Notes under the pieces: generated by a model
Seen by the model: only the letters and a program-made list of their open reading frames with translations
Told to the model about the DNA's origin: nothing
The model's database searches: none
Assembly: GCA_934045905.1 (NCBI GenBank)
Contig: OW203764.1
Coordinates: 23,982,954-24,046,953, forward strand
From: Leuctra nigra
Lineage: Eukaryota; Arthropoda; Insecta; Plecoptera; Leuctridae
Length of the DNA stretch: 64,000 nt
Reading direction: 5' to 3'
Shown here: positions 45,121-58,200 of the stretch, piece after piece
How positions within the stretch are numbered: position 1 is the first letter of the stretch
Layout of the letters: every line of letters begins with the position of its first letter
Program-made: the position numbers and the translations under genes

Positions 45121-46700
45121 CCAAGAAAACACGTAAAAAATCCATTGCAAAATTAATGAATTTATAAATCGATTGAGAAAAGTTCGAAAATTACTAGAAC
45201 TGTTTCAATAACTCAAAATTTGACATCTCCCTCTAATCATGCGACAAGCCATGCCGTGGCCACACATCATAATGGCGTCCAACTATAATCGATCGCTTCC
45301 CCTTCCCGATGGCACGGGCCCCCCTCCTCGCTGGCATTACGGAAGAAACTATGGCACGCCATCCCCCACTGCACTCTAACCTATCGACCTGGCCATTGCG
45401 TGGCATTCGTACAACAAAAGAGGCGAGTAGGACTTGTAAAGCATATATTACCCACCTTTCTTTTCATTTATAGGTTGGAAACAGTTCGATAAATGGCGGC
45501 AGGGCAGTGAATTAAAATTAAAACAGAGGTATTCCTTGGAGAGGTAACTCGAGGCGGGTGGAATATAATACGGTGGACAGGCGGCTCGTAAAGTCCATGA
45601 CATTATGCGGACTGGAGGTTATAAAAGTATCACATCATGGAAATAAAAGTATTTTGTATTATACTAGGTACTACAGTGAATGAAATTATTATAGTAGTTT
45701 ATAGGGACTACATTTATGAATAACGTAAACTTTTATAATACCAGCGGCGACTTCTGTGTAGGTACTGCTAATTTATTTATGTTTTGATTAGGTAACGTTT
45801 CATTGCGTAAGCTCGGGGACCTATTCTGTAACTTCTGAATTCCCAATTCGATTCCATGCAATGTTAATCCTTATGGACGTGTCCGGATTCCATCAGAATG
45901 GAATTGGGAAAAAGTACTAGCAAGCCTATACTTCCTGTTCCTATTCGCACTTGTTCCTGACTGTTTCCTCAGTCAAAAGGATTGTATATTAAATTGAATG
46001 CTGGGCCGGAATAACCATGAAACCAACACTTTTTACGAAATAGTTTTTTTTTGTGGAATCGTCTATCCATTGTCACCTTAAAATGTTGATTTTTTAAATG
46101 TTGACATTACTTAAATTGATCATGATCTTAAATCATGATGAATTAGATTGAATTGATCTTAAATTGAATGTTGGCTGCCATATTATGGAAGAACCATGAA
46201 TATGATCGTTGATTCAAGATAGCCGACGGTGCGAGTGTGGACTGTATCGAGTCACCAAAACTGTTAATTCATTTAAATAAAAGCACGAAAACAAAACTGG
46301 TGGATGGATAATCAACGAAAGTATTTGAGGAACTCGGAGGAAAAGTTACAAATCGAAAGGGAACTGAAATATTACCCTTTCCAAAAAAATAAGTTTTTGT
46401 AATAAATTTTGTGTTCAGGTACCCATTTATTGAATGAAACCTATTTAATAACATCCACATATCTTCCAAAATAAGTAATTGTGATAATATGGCGTTGAAA
46501 TAGATTTGGCTTTTTACTCAGAATAATGAAATTGTTGGTTTCATGGTTCTTCCGGCCCAGCATTCAATTATTATACTATTTTAACTAAATTTATCAGCAT
46601 TTACCTCCCGACTGAGGGAAACTACGAAAATATCCTCAGTCTTGAGAGGATTCCCGGGAAACTGATAGTAATGTGAAATTAAGAGGCTTCAATGAATGAT
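45121..46700. other. Intergenic with a CpG-richer patch
   Basis: The block at about 45235-45470 is clearly GC-richer than its surroundings, with no long frame. The rest is AT-rich. No exon recognised. Confidence 0.4.
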
Positions 46701-46719
46701 TTACACTGGCGAAGTGTTC

Positions 46720-47252
46720 GCGACTAGTACCTGTATGTGACGCTAGCGGCGCTCGCATCGCGCCTGTCTATGCACATAGCGCAGACACAAGTGGTCCACA
46801 GTTGGTTCGCCGGTCTTGTGCAGGGTGGATGGAACAGGTCGCGGCTCCAAGGTCTATTTACGTGTTCCGAGGTGGATCGCCGAACTTACGGGGAATTAAA
46901 ATCATACGAGACATTTCCCCGAGAATATATCCACTCTAAAAACAGTCGCCTACATGAATAAATTATTTAATATAAAATATTATTTTTAGAGCCTGTTTGA
47001 AATAAAATACAATATCTTCCCAGTTTTATAATTCGAATATTTTTCTTGTGCATTTTATAAGTGTGCGAAAATAAACAATTGTGTGTGTGTGCTTTTGTGC
47101 GTTTGTATAAAATTGTGTTGACACTAATTTCGTGTGTAATTATAAATAAGTGTGTTTTAATAATTTTTATAAACAGTGTAAATTAGTGTTTTTTAAAATA
47201 TTCGAAGAATATCATTAGACATCAACTGGATTTTTGCAACAATCTTCCAATA
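46720..47252 (+). promoter_or_regulatory. Candidate promoter and 5'UTR exon with splice donor
   Basis: A CpG-dense stretch (about 46735-46890) is followed by GT/AT-rich leader-like DNA (GAAAATAAACAATTGTGTG, GTGTGTAATTATAAATAAG). It ends CTTCCAATAG|GTAAGTG, a consensus donor at 47253. Insect genes with large first introns often have this pattern of noncoding first exon. No coding frame is proposed, since the 74-codon frame at 46737-46961 resembles nothing. If real, the gene lies to the right, outside what I can recognise. This is inference. Confidence 0.3.
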
Positions 47253-49714
47253 GGTAAGTGTAATTGAAAATTAGTGTGCAAATTGGTCATCTCTGAATGC
47301 TAATTTCAAAGCGTTGTGGAAAAAAGACGAGGTATTTAAATGTCCCTTGTAATTCCGTTCTTGTAATTAAATGTCTATTTCGCGGAGTTTTGCGAACTCG
47401 ATGTGATCATCAGGTGTTGACTGATTGCGCGAAGAGTTGTAATTAGCTCCAGACAGGAGGCTGTACAGAGTGCATCGTGTCGGAGGATTTGTGCGGGTAA
47501 CCGTCAATCTTGTTAGTCGTATTTAATCCAGTTACAACACTGGTGAAGCCGCGATGAATCCACTCCCGTCAATAGAAATTACTAACTAATTACAAGTTAT
47601 TTGATTAATTGTCAATTCGATGACACCAGGAGATTCTCTCAATTGGGTGAAATATACTTTTGACAGGTTAAATGGCAATGGATTCATAAAACTGAAATAC
47701 ATTTTTAGAAGAATCTCGTACCTTGAAGTAGTGGAATAAATAATTTTTAAAAACTAGACAAGTGATTTTTATAAACCATTGAAATATAATTTGAATGGAA
47801 ATCCAATGAAATTCTACTTTATTATTCGCTTTCGATTCAGTTCTACCGACTATCTTGTATTTCAACAATCATGCTGTTTATCATTTCCTCCTCCTTTTTT
47901 CAGCAAGTGTATATTTAATTTGTTCTGAGCCTAACGAACTTGACAAGTTAACTTTTCTTATACCTCCTCTAACAACTTACTTATCTTCTTTTCACGCTCC
48001 TAATTCCCTTGTACCTAGAGTGGATTTCTCTGCAATCCTGCTTATACCTATACACCCGTCATTTAAAATTAATGTTGAATAAAGAGATTATTTCGGTTCA
48101 ACACTCTTTCTTGTTCCTCGTATTTTCATTCCACTTGTCGTCGAAATTCGGAACTTAAATACGACACACAAAAAGAAAGTATGGAGAGGGTGAATTTTGT
48201 TGGATAAGGGATGAAAAAAAATCTACTCCAAAGAACGGAAAAAAACGAATCGCTTTTGTGCAGTCACCAAACAAAATCCAAAAGAAAAGAAAGCACACGC
48301 GACCCTTAGCTTCGTTGATTTCGATCGAATACGAAAGTGACAACCATCTCCTTTCTACTCGTCGATGCATTCATGACAAACACTTCTTAGCTTTGCTCTC
48401 GCCATTCCCACATGTATTGCAGTCGAATTCTCCCCCTGTGCTATATTCATTGATGATAACGATTCAATACGCCATAAGAGAATCTCTTTGCCAAAGAGCA
48501 TTCAGATTTTCTGACAAAACGTCGTGCGAAATCACAAATAATGGCAATCCATTTAGAGGGCCGAATTGCGAACTGGAGTGATTGAAACGAACAACTCTCT
48601 CAGTTTCCCCGCTTTTTTAGTACCTACACATTCTTTTTTACTTCACGTTCATAAGGAAAAGGAACGTGCGTTTTATTATTATTCCTTCAGATATTGAATT
48701 TTTGAAAATATATGGGTTCGGTCTCGTAATTGAAAGTTATAGACTACGTGCTGCTAGGAAAGAATTAAATAAGTGGCCTCCAGATGCAAAATAAATATGT
48801 TTTAGTGAGGTAAATGTTAATTTACTAAAGTCGTGATGAGTTTGAATGATGCGTACGAAACTACACGTAAATGTTTTCTAGAGGTAAGAAACGATTATAG
48901 AATTTGTCCGGAGCTAAATCTCAGTAAACCATAATCAGGACCGTCCACATCTGGTCTCGGGCACAGGACTCTTGTTACAATGTTTACCAATCTGTGCGGT
49001 CCAGCTCAAACAGGTGACTTATGATGATTATACTCGTGCTCAAAACCATGATTTTAATTGCAGTTTAGGTTAATCTATTGCCGAGAATGATCGTCCAGCT
49101 AACATTTACCAATCATTTTACCTGTCTCAAGGCCACATAGCAAATCCGATACGGTTATTAATTAATAACAAGCGATTAGTATAATTATAGTGAATCCTTA
49201 AAATCGTCAAATTGAAACGCCGCTGGTATATTACTTCGCATATAAATTACTAAGTCCCCGAATCATCAATTAACTCTTGATGTAACGGGTTTGGGGGTGG
49301 GCTACCTTTACTCCCAGTCACCTGGGGCTCATTGTTAGACAAAGGAGAGACTTAGCAGTTCGGTTTCGATGTAAAGTAGCTATGTGCGATCCCCTACCTT
49401 TAGTTTCCTGATCGGATTAATACTGGGGAAGCACCTTGTGGCGCCAGAGAGCGCTGTTTGCTCTGTTGTGTCGTGTGGGTTGGATGCCAGAGAAGAGAAT
49501 GGGGATTACAAACCCTCGTGACACGTGACTTCATATCTCAGTTGCAGTTGCATGCTTTCCGTGAATCAATCAAACGTCGTCCAATAATAGATAATTTTGT
49601 GGAATGATAAACTGATTTAGCATTCAACATGTCTTTTGCACGTAAAAGTACTCCTCAAGTGCTATCTTTTTGCATTTTTATACAACTGGTAATGGCGTAA
49701 TGGTCCATATAACC
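47253..49714. other. No gene seen
   Basis: Unique-looking DNA of mixed composition. The frames at 48258-48581 and 48155-48370 overlap on opposite strands and have no recognisable motif. Confidence 0.4.
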
Positions 49715-49958
49715 ATTAGTTTAAGCTACAGTCTCCGCTTCAGTTAGTTTAAACCTCCACTTGGGAAATGTGGTGTATTATTAGTTACCTTATTAGATAT
49801 TTATTACCATTATATACTTCAGCTTAATTTGGGAGCTTATTTCTCAGGCTACATTGACTGCATTGACTGCTACATTCGGCAGTGTAAGCTCCACATTCCC
49901 AAGTGGAGCTTAAACTAACTGAAGCTTAAACTAATGCTTAAACTAAGCTTAAACTAAC
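49715..49958. repeat. Inverted repeat (foldback), about 240 bp
   Basis: The left arm CTTCAGTTAGTTTAAACCTC plus CACTTGGG at about 49738-49773 recurs inverted at 49891-49925 (CCCAAGTGGAGCTTAAACTA). The right side also repeats GCTTAAACTAA three times. It may be a MITE. No target duplication found. Confidence 0.6.
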
Positions 49959-51244
49959 TACTGACCCTAACTTTTATTAAATTCAAACTTAGTTCCCTAC
50001 CTATTGTTTATTTTTGTATTAGTTCCAACATATAGATACAGAGTTATGTAGGAATTATACTTATTATTAGGTAACGTAATAAAGTTTATAACAATAATTA
50101 CGAGCTTTCCCCGCGTTTTACAGGAAAAAGTGCAATTTTCATGTCCGTGGGTGTACGTATCCAGTCCCCTTAAAACACATCGACAACTCGTGTTCTTCTT
50201 CAGTCAATAGAGAGCTAAGAGAATGGGCGAGAGGTTATTGAAAACCGTACGTGACAAGCGTTTATTGATATGGGATTATACCTACCAATATTTTTCACTT
50301 CCAATGCCGCACGGCGGATAGACGAAGGGGATATATTATTAAAAGTGGCGTTTTTTTAATAACCTCCTGAGGGTGGTGGAAGAAAAACGTATATTGAAGT
50401 CTATTCCGGGACGAGCATGAATGTGGAACGCCATGTTGGAATGTAAGTTGGAGTCAACAGTCGCTTGCTTGAGCGAACGCGATTTTAATATCATCGCGAC
50501 GAATGTTATTAGTTTCATACCTTTATATTTACCTCGTCGTATGATTCGAAAGTTATGTGGTTTGGGCACGTCTCATCAAAAAAAAAGTTTTATCATTGAA
50601 AGGTTCGATTTTTCTTTACATGAGGAACGAAAAGTTATTGAAATTTGTGAAAATACGAGGGATTTGCAACAAACAAAGTAATAAAAAATGAATATTTTTG
50701 ACTCGTGGATTATTTTTATGATGATCTGGTCACAAGGCGAACCACATCCGGAAGTCGCGTTTTTGATGATTTGATAATATTTTTATGATAAATTCGAACA
50801 TAATTTTATAGATATTTTTTAAGAAGGTTTAAGTGCGACAAAGTGGCTGGCATGAAACGATGCCGGGCATTTTATTATGTCTTGGGCGGTGGTCGTAAAA
50901 TCTGTTATCAGGGTGTAAAGTCTTTATCTGGTGGTATTCCAGTGAGTGCATTCACTTGATTTCAATGTACTTATTGTGTCTTGTCGATGGGAGTGTTATG
51001 CAAGAGTTCAAACAGACAGACGGCGCGACCTGGCGGGGCAAACAAAGACGAGAGATATTTGAACACTGGGCGAGACGCTGTTGATATTTCACAACAGTTT
51101 TTGGCTTATCGGATATTTGTGAGTTATTATTAGTTGGGATGGATGCTGTCATCTGTTTCCAGGGATGGAATATAGGTTAAAGATACCGGGTTTTTCATAT
51201 AAAAAATCCAAAATATAACAACCTATTGTTGCACGTGGTATTTA
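49959..51244. other. No gene seen
   Basis: AT-rich with short frames only. Nothing recognised. Confidence 0.4.
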
Positions 51245-52133
51245 TTGAGCGAGCGTAGCGAGCGTCACCACGGTACTCTTATGGCACTTTCTCTGTGTGT
51301 TTTTTTTTTTTTTTTTTTTTTTTTGTCCGCACAGCCCAGGTTAAACCGCAAATTCAATCGATCTGAAACTTTGCACATATGCTAACATAATCTATGCGGT
51401 CCCTGGGATCGTTTTTGAACTGGCTCCTGTGATTGGTTCAAGTTTAAAAAAAAAATATCTTTCGATTGGTTGCTCTGCTCAATTTGAAATTTAGCAAAGT
51501 CATTGCAACCAACATTTTACCCAATCATAAAAAGTTTCAGCAAAATTCTCCCATTGGTTTAAATTTGAAACCATTTTTCCTGTGATTTTTGAAATTTAAA
51601 CTAGAACCGATTGACCGACCAACTAAAAACTTTGCATGGTCATTGGTACCAACATTTAAGATATTTTTGCCAATTTCCAGTCTAATCGGTCGTTATTTTC
51701 AAAAGTTTTTGTAATTCTAGGGACATTTTGCGTGTTGGCTGTCAAATTCACGGCGACTTCGAATCTTCAGTTGTAGTTAGAGCAGAAAGTTTCAAACGAA
51801 ATGAAACTACCGTTCAACAGATTGATCTGATATTGTGTACACACTAATATCATATCATATGAGTGGTCCCAGGTATTTTTTTGAACGAGATCCTGTGATT
51901 TTTGAAAATTAACAAGGAACCGTTCAATCATAAAGGTTTAATCGATCAACTTAAAACTTAGCAAGGTTATTGGGACCAATATTTTTGGAGATTTTGGAGA
52001 TATTTATATAAGTCTGTGACGAAATTTAAAATTATTGGCTTTTAATGCCATTTTCGATTGACATAATTTCGGTTCGAGGTGTTGCGTGTATCCGTGCTCG
52101 CTCATCAACGCGTCACACAGAGCGTTTTCCTAG
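51245..52133 (+). mobile_element. Helitron-like nonautonomous element, copy 3
   Basis: Full-length solo copy of the family at 25597-27755. It starts TTGAGCGAGCGTAGCGAGCG, has a T tract of about 24 nt at 51300-51324, and ends AGAGCGTTTTCCTAG. It shows that the family transposes as a single unit of about 0.9 kb and that the paired arrangement at 25.6-27.8 kb is secondary. It is noncoding. Confidence 0.6.
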
Positions 52134-55129
52134 TAACATTAATGGGTAGCTTCTAGACAATGGGCTTGATAGATATTCAATACCTTCCTAAACAGGTTGG
52201 TGTTTGCATGACAAATATTATTTAAAGTTTATGTTACGTAAAATGTAATGTTTGTTTATAAACGTCCTTATCCGATATCCATTCAACATTCATTTTACAA
52301 AAACACAAATAGAATTGGAACTGTTTAAAAAAAATAAGAATTAATTATTTTTATCATTTATCAGCACTTTATGGCCGCAATGTAAATAGTAGTACGGAAT
52401 GAAATTGTTTGAAAATTATTCAAAGAAAGGAGGTTAGAAAATTGTTATTTTAAATGTAATTATAGCTAAAATTGGAGAGTTTATATTAATTTTATGTTAT
52501 TTATGAATGTATATTAAAAATTAAAAATCAAATGTAGCACTTTGCATGCAAAGTGCATAGCTCCAGAAACTCTTATCAACTTCCATCCCAGTGAAGTCTT
52601 TGAACGCAAATTATAGTGCTTAGCAGACTTATTTACGTCATTAAGGTAGTTTATAGTTATTCTTATTTTATTTCTCTTATTCTTCCGGTAAGGCAATCCC
52701 AAATCTGAATTGAAAGTTCTGAAGGCCTCCTCAGCACTGCTAACAACGTGCGTCAGGATGCGTATCCATCTTCCAGCCTCCTACTCTGGAGCAACTGGAA
52801 GAGAATCAAGTGTGTGTGCTCATTAAGACTATTCTCATCCCTCTCACACTTGCTCCAGCCAGGCAATTAAACCGACAAGATGAATGGATGTGTAATCTTT
52901 CTCACTCCACGCACAGATATTTCATCTATGCGTTACTTCTTACACACGTATCATATATGAATAATCGTATGAAATTAAGTTAATCATCGTTATCATAACT
53001 AAACGCAAGTCTGTTCTGCGTCTCAATTGCTCCACCCGAAAAGAACAAAAAAATGTTGTTCTATTATAGTTTGGTTTTGATCTCTTCATTCACAATGGGT
53101 TGTAAAGAACAATGGATTACGATTTTATCGGATGATCGTTCTGATCTTTTCATCGAGTATCTTTAAAATATGATTAATCTTTTATAGTTTAGCAGATCTT
53201 TAATACCTACACATTTTGTTAACGGCACCTTCATTGTTATTACCTATTGAATAAAACTGGTAGCACTATATCGGCTAAATTGCAACTTTGTCGTACAGCA
53301 GCACTTTTGAATAATACACGTCTTTATAATTGTCCTCAAGACTAGTTTTAGACAAAACAATGTCACCTAAAAGCCAAGAACAACGCTACTAATGGCCGCT
53401 TATTTTCTTTTATTTTTATATCTCCTAGTTTTCTCTCACAATATGACCCACCCTTCACGTTCACATTTTCCTTTTGTCCACCGGGCTCATTGTTGTACGT
53501 CCCTCATCGTGTAGTCTCAAGTCGTCCGATCTTTTTACTTGTCTCGTTCTGTGTCGTTTCTAATTACCTATCCCTGTGGACTCCCACCCATCAACCCCAC
53601 ACCGAACTTATATTTTCCATTCGACGCCCAAAACGAGCGAAGGGGCGAACGTAACTTTTCAAATTTACTTTTTTTTCTCTCCACGTCTGACGCGAAACGT
53701 ATTCAAATATTAACGTCGACTCTGGTCTTTATATAAATACGTAACAGGGTTCGGGTGTATGAATAATTCCTGTAATACGAACGCGAAATGCAAAACAGTT
53801 GCCTTTATTTCTGACTGTAACAAACCTAGCTGGAAGCCATGTTGGACGACTCGTCACTGTAACAATTTCAATGAATAGTGTCAATTGTTGTAAGTTTCAA
53901 CAATTAAGAACACCCCTATGAGACATGATAATACAACTAAAGTGTGAACCTTGTTCTTGCCCCTACCCTCGACTCGTGTGGGGTCGGAAGAGGGTTGTAA
54001 TAACTTTGAAAAGATTAACGGAAGCTCAGAATCGAGAGTCATGAAGAGTGACGTCAGATTTCTACATGGAACTCGCCCCTCTAAAACTAAAAGCACGTCA
54101 GTAGATTAGGATAATGCGATTAAACTGGGATTCATAAAAATCTTCTTTGTCGATGGATTGAAATCTGAGACGGATGTACAAGGGTGATGATTTGACTATT
54201 CGCAGGCGTAATTGTGTCGGCGCATGTCAATCTGTGTTGCATTTATCGACACACTTCGTACCCCTATTGCAAGACGAGGAGTTGCAGGGTTTTGTTACAA
54301 TTTGGAGGACCGAAATTAATCGGTGTACGAATATTTTTGAAGGGCAGATAATGTTTGTTAGTAGGAAAGTTTTGAAAGAGTATAATTTTTAAGCTAAAAT
54401 ACTAAATCACGGTTAAAATGTTAGATTTTCTTTGTCAAATAGGGCGCCATGTTCAATGTTAATTTATATTTTGCAAGTCTCTTATTCGGGTTCTTCAGTC
54501 ATTTTGAAATTGACAGTGCAGTTGAAAAGAAAATAGGATAAAAACAAGTGTTAATACAAAAATTTTGCAATTAATTCCTTTTTTCCAAATATTGATTCAA
54601 TATTGGAGATCAGATTGTATCTCGATTAATTTTCTCTGAGCTCTTTGGTTGAAAGAGAATCTCTGTCGAAAGGTTTATGTTGTGTTGGGGTTGCGTCGCA
54701 CGTTGAACAGGGGCTGTTGTAGGGCTTACTTGTGCCTCTCTATCTATAGAGAACGTGATCAGTAGATTGGGGAGAGTTGGGTTTCTGTTACTCTCTCTCG
54801 CTCTCTCTCCCTGTTCAGTGTTCACTAATATTTTAATTCCTGGAGCGTGCCGCAGGAAGGGTTCGGGATGAACTTCGGAGGTCCCCGATGGAGATATCAG
54901 ATTCCGTACCGACGACTATGAGGATCGCAGATCAGAGGATTAAATATGTAAAATTTTGTCACGTGCGCGAGCTCTCGAAAAATGTACAGATTGAAATATC
55001 AGAGGTCGTACTTTAATCTGCCCCGGATGAATTTAAATTAATTCGACTGTGGGTCATCAGATTGGAGGAATTGAAAGAGACAAGAATTTTTAAATTCAAA
55101 TTTAAATATGGTTTGTTTCATTTTCTACA
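52134..55129. other. 3 kb without a supported gene
   Basis: Short frames on both strands, none with a motif I recognise. A CT-rich stretch lies at about 54790-54812. Confidence 0.4.
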
Positions 55130-55149
55130 TAGAGGAAGAGAGGTGACTC

Positions 55150-55275
55150 GAGTATCGTTTTAAACTTGAAGGTCCAGGTTTGATTCCCACGACCGATCTC
55201 CTGAAATTTTTCGTGATTTTCCTCAGCCATGAGGCAAAATCTGGGAAGATTACGTAAAAATAGACCACCATCCGT
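55150..55275 (+). repeat. Possible tRNA-derived SINE fragment
   Basis: AGGTTTGATTCCCAC resembles a pol III B box and is followed by a CTGAAATTTTTCGTGATTTT body like that of some arthropod SINEs. No convincing A box and no second copy in the window, so this is weak. Confidence 0.25.
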
Positions 55276-58200
55276 AAACCCCATCAGTCACAATCTCCCA
55301 ATCATCATTGTCATCATTATCATTATAATCATTCACTGGCCCGAAAGTTGTCGGATCTTCTATAAAGAACAAACTACGTATTTGTTGTGGTTCACGTTTT
55401 ATCTATAGATAATTTATGCAGCAGAGGCATAATTACAGACAGTATTGTTGCAATCTGCAATAAATGAATGTTGTAAAAGCAGAGAGGCGGGTTGTAAGTA
55501 CTTTCTCTTCCTTTGGATGCAATTAATTATATTTACAAACTAGGATTGGGGCTCGACCGATATTCATAAAATCACAATCAATTTTAGCTTGTAGGAGTGA
55601 ATACTTCATCATATGCACACAGCAACACTGTTATGCCAAGGATATATTTTACAATGATCCTCCCTCGATTACAAAACGAAATCTAACACTGAGGAAATGA
55701 TGTTACAGTAATCCTATTCAGAAGGCATTACATTGAAGACTACCTATAATTTGGAATTTTGAAACTCTGAATTTCTGAAGCACAATTTAATTTGGAGCCT
55801 GAGGCAAAGTCTGACCAAATATAGGCAAGCCAAGCCAACACACACTCACACATTTGATTGTGGCTGGCAAAGTGGAGCCCATTGAGTTCTGACAAAGACG
55901 GGGCCGACTCATGCCCGCCTCAAGATGTTGAAGAGAAGACATTCAAAGTAAAATACTTCGAAGAAACTTCTTCAGTAAGAAGAAGACTAAGTTATGACAA
56001 GTATAATTACAGGAAATGGAGACGGTAAAAGGGTGCGAGAAAAAAAATGATTATGAATAGAAAATTAAACGAGAAGTAGATGATTTAAAATGATTCTTTG
56101 AACAGTCGTGGTCATGTATCTCATCACACTTCCTTTGTGATCCATCGTGCCTCGCTTCCGGAACATGGACCATTAGTTATCATCATTTTATCGACAGAGG
56201 GGGGAAGCCGGGAGAGGTCAATCGCTTGATTGGCCAGATAAGAGGGTGTCAATCAAGATTAATTGAATGTTTTGTGCCCCCGGGCGTCTACCAGGCGCCA
56301 GGCTCGTCCTGTCAATGCAATTCCTGCACCTATTATGTTCCATGTTCAGTCCTTGCCACTTGAGGACACTTGACTTATTTCAGACGGATTTTTCTTATAG
56401 GAAGCCTGTCTTTGACTTGGAGAAATGTTTGATGAAGGATTATTTATTTTTGCGTCAGAATGAAGATGATGGATTTTAGGCACTTTTTCTTAGTTGAAGT
56501 CGCCCACTAAGTTTAATCATTACTCTGCTCATAACATTAGTTATCATTTATCACTTAATGGACGTTATATTTGGTCTGTTTAACATTCAGAAAGGACATT
56601 AAAAAATTTGATTTCGAGGATCTTGTCGAGAAAACATGAACATTGAAATGTATATCAACGATATTGAGTTTGTCATTTGAAAAAGAAATTTGCAGCTATT
56701 GGCGAAAATTTTTATTTGTCATCGTCATTGTCGTGATTCACCAAGCGGAAACTAGAGAGAAGTACTATTCTTGGCTTTGTCCTCGAACACATCGAAACGT
56801 CTATTCTTATCAGGAGTTTGCCAGATATTTCCAATTGACCAGTGAACAGTATCGACAAACTTTTCATTTTCCCACGACTTTTGCCTTACACTTTGAAGTA
56901 CCTAAAATTCTGTCGCTTCATCATTGCAAGGCAGAATCCAGCTCGGCGGTCCACTTTACTCTTGACTCCTCGACTATTGAAATTATTTTGATTGAACTTG
57001 AGTGGCAACACGTCACTCCACGCCAGTAAGAACTATGAATATGAAATGTATGAAAGCTGTTCCTTGTTGATTCTGTACCGACAAGAACATCTCATCAAGT
57101 TGAAGTTTTCGAATACAGAGTGTGAGTGTTGTATTGTGAAGCGGTCATGATGATGGGTTGCGTGGGCGATGGGCTTCATACTTGAAATTCAGTGAACATT
57201 CCGATGCCAGAGTTTATACTTCTGTTTTGATTGTTATTATTGTTTTACAGATAACAGTAACTTCGTTTCCGATAACAAAAATATATATGAACATAGTATG
57301 AAAGATTTTCACAGGTGTTCAAAGAAACGAATACGTACAAGTCAATTTTCAACGAAAACAAATTTATAATGATTCATTATTACCTTCAGAACCCAACAAA
57401 TAACCGGTTTTGACACTATATAGTCAACTCACAACTGGTATTCAGTATTTTCTTGATATTTTGTTTTAAATGTAAATTTAATATAATTTTTGCGCAGTTA
57501 TAATAATTATGTGATATTATTTCCTTGCCATCAGAGCACGGATTTCATTTCCTTTCCATTTGCCATATGCATTGAAATAAATGAAAAATTAATAGTGGAA
57601 GAGATAAATTGTCTGCCAGAGAATATCCAGTCTCGCGGATATTGGCTGCGATTTGCTTCGGATATTTTCCTCGTGAAATAAGATTCATCCGTTGGTCCTC
57701 TTTTGGCGGCGTTGTTTGCAACATGGAACACGAGGCAGAGTTCATTGAAAAGTAATATCTTGTGAATACACTTCCCGAATAATTATGCAGCAAACATGTT
57801 TTCTCTATGCACTCTCTCTCTCTCACTCTCTCTCTATTCATGTTGGAGGAGCAGGGTGGGTGAGATATTACGCAGCGGGCATTGCAATCATCAGAGTCCA
57901 CATCAAAGCTCTTATAACCTATACAGTTTAGAAATCCAGTGGAGTAGCGGCCTTTCAAGACTACAAACTAAAAATAAAAAACGAGATAAAATTTTTAATG
58001 TGGTAAGGCTTTTCAAATATTATATGAGGGTAACAACGTACTGCACTATTTATCAAGTAGGAATCACAACAGACATAATTTTGATGGGGCCTAATCAAAT
58101 CGTCGCTGCGTAGGAAAAAAGTTTTATTTTTCCCATATTTCGTGAAAATTATGAACAATTAAACATATTTTTCTTGTTTTCTTCTTATATTGTTTCACTA

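Noticed and set aside
46737..46961. 74-codon frame in the CpG-dense stretch
   Set aside because: Starts at a GTG, matches nothing known, and better fits untranslated leader.
56643..57029. 128-codon open frame
   Set aside because: No signal, domain or splice evidence. Length alone is compatible with chance in a 64-kb window.
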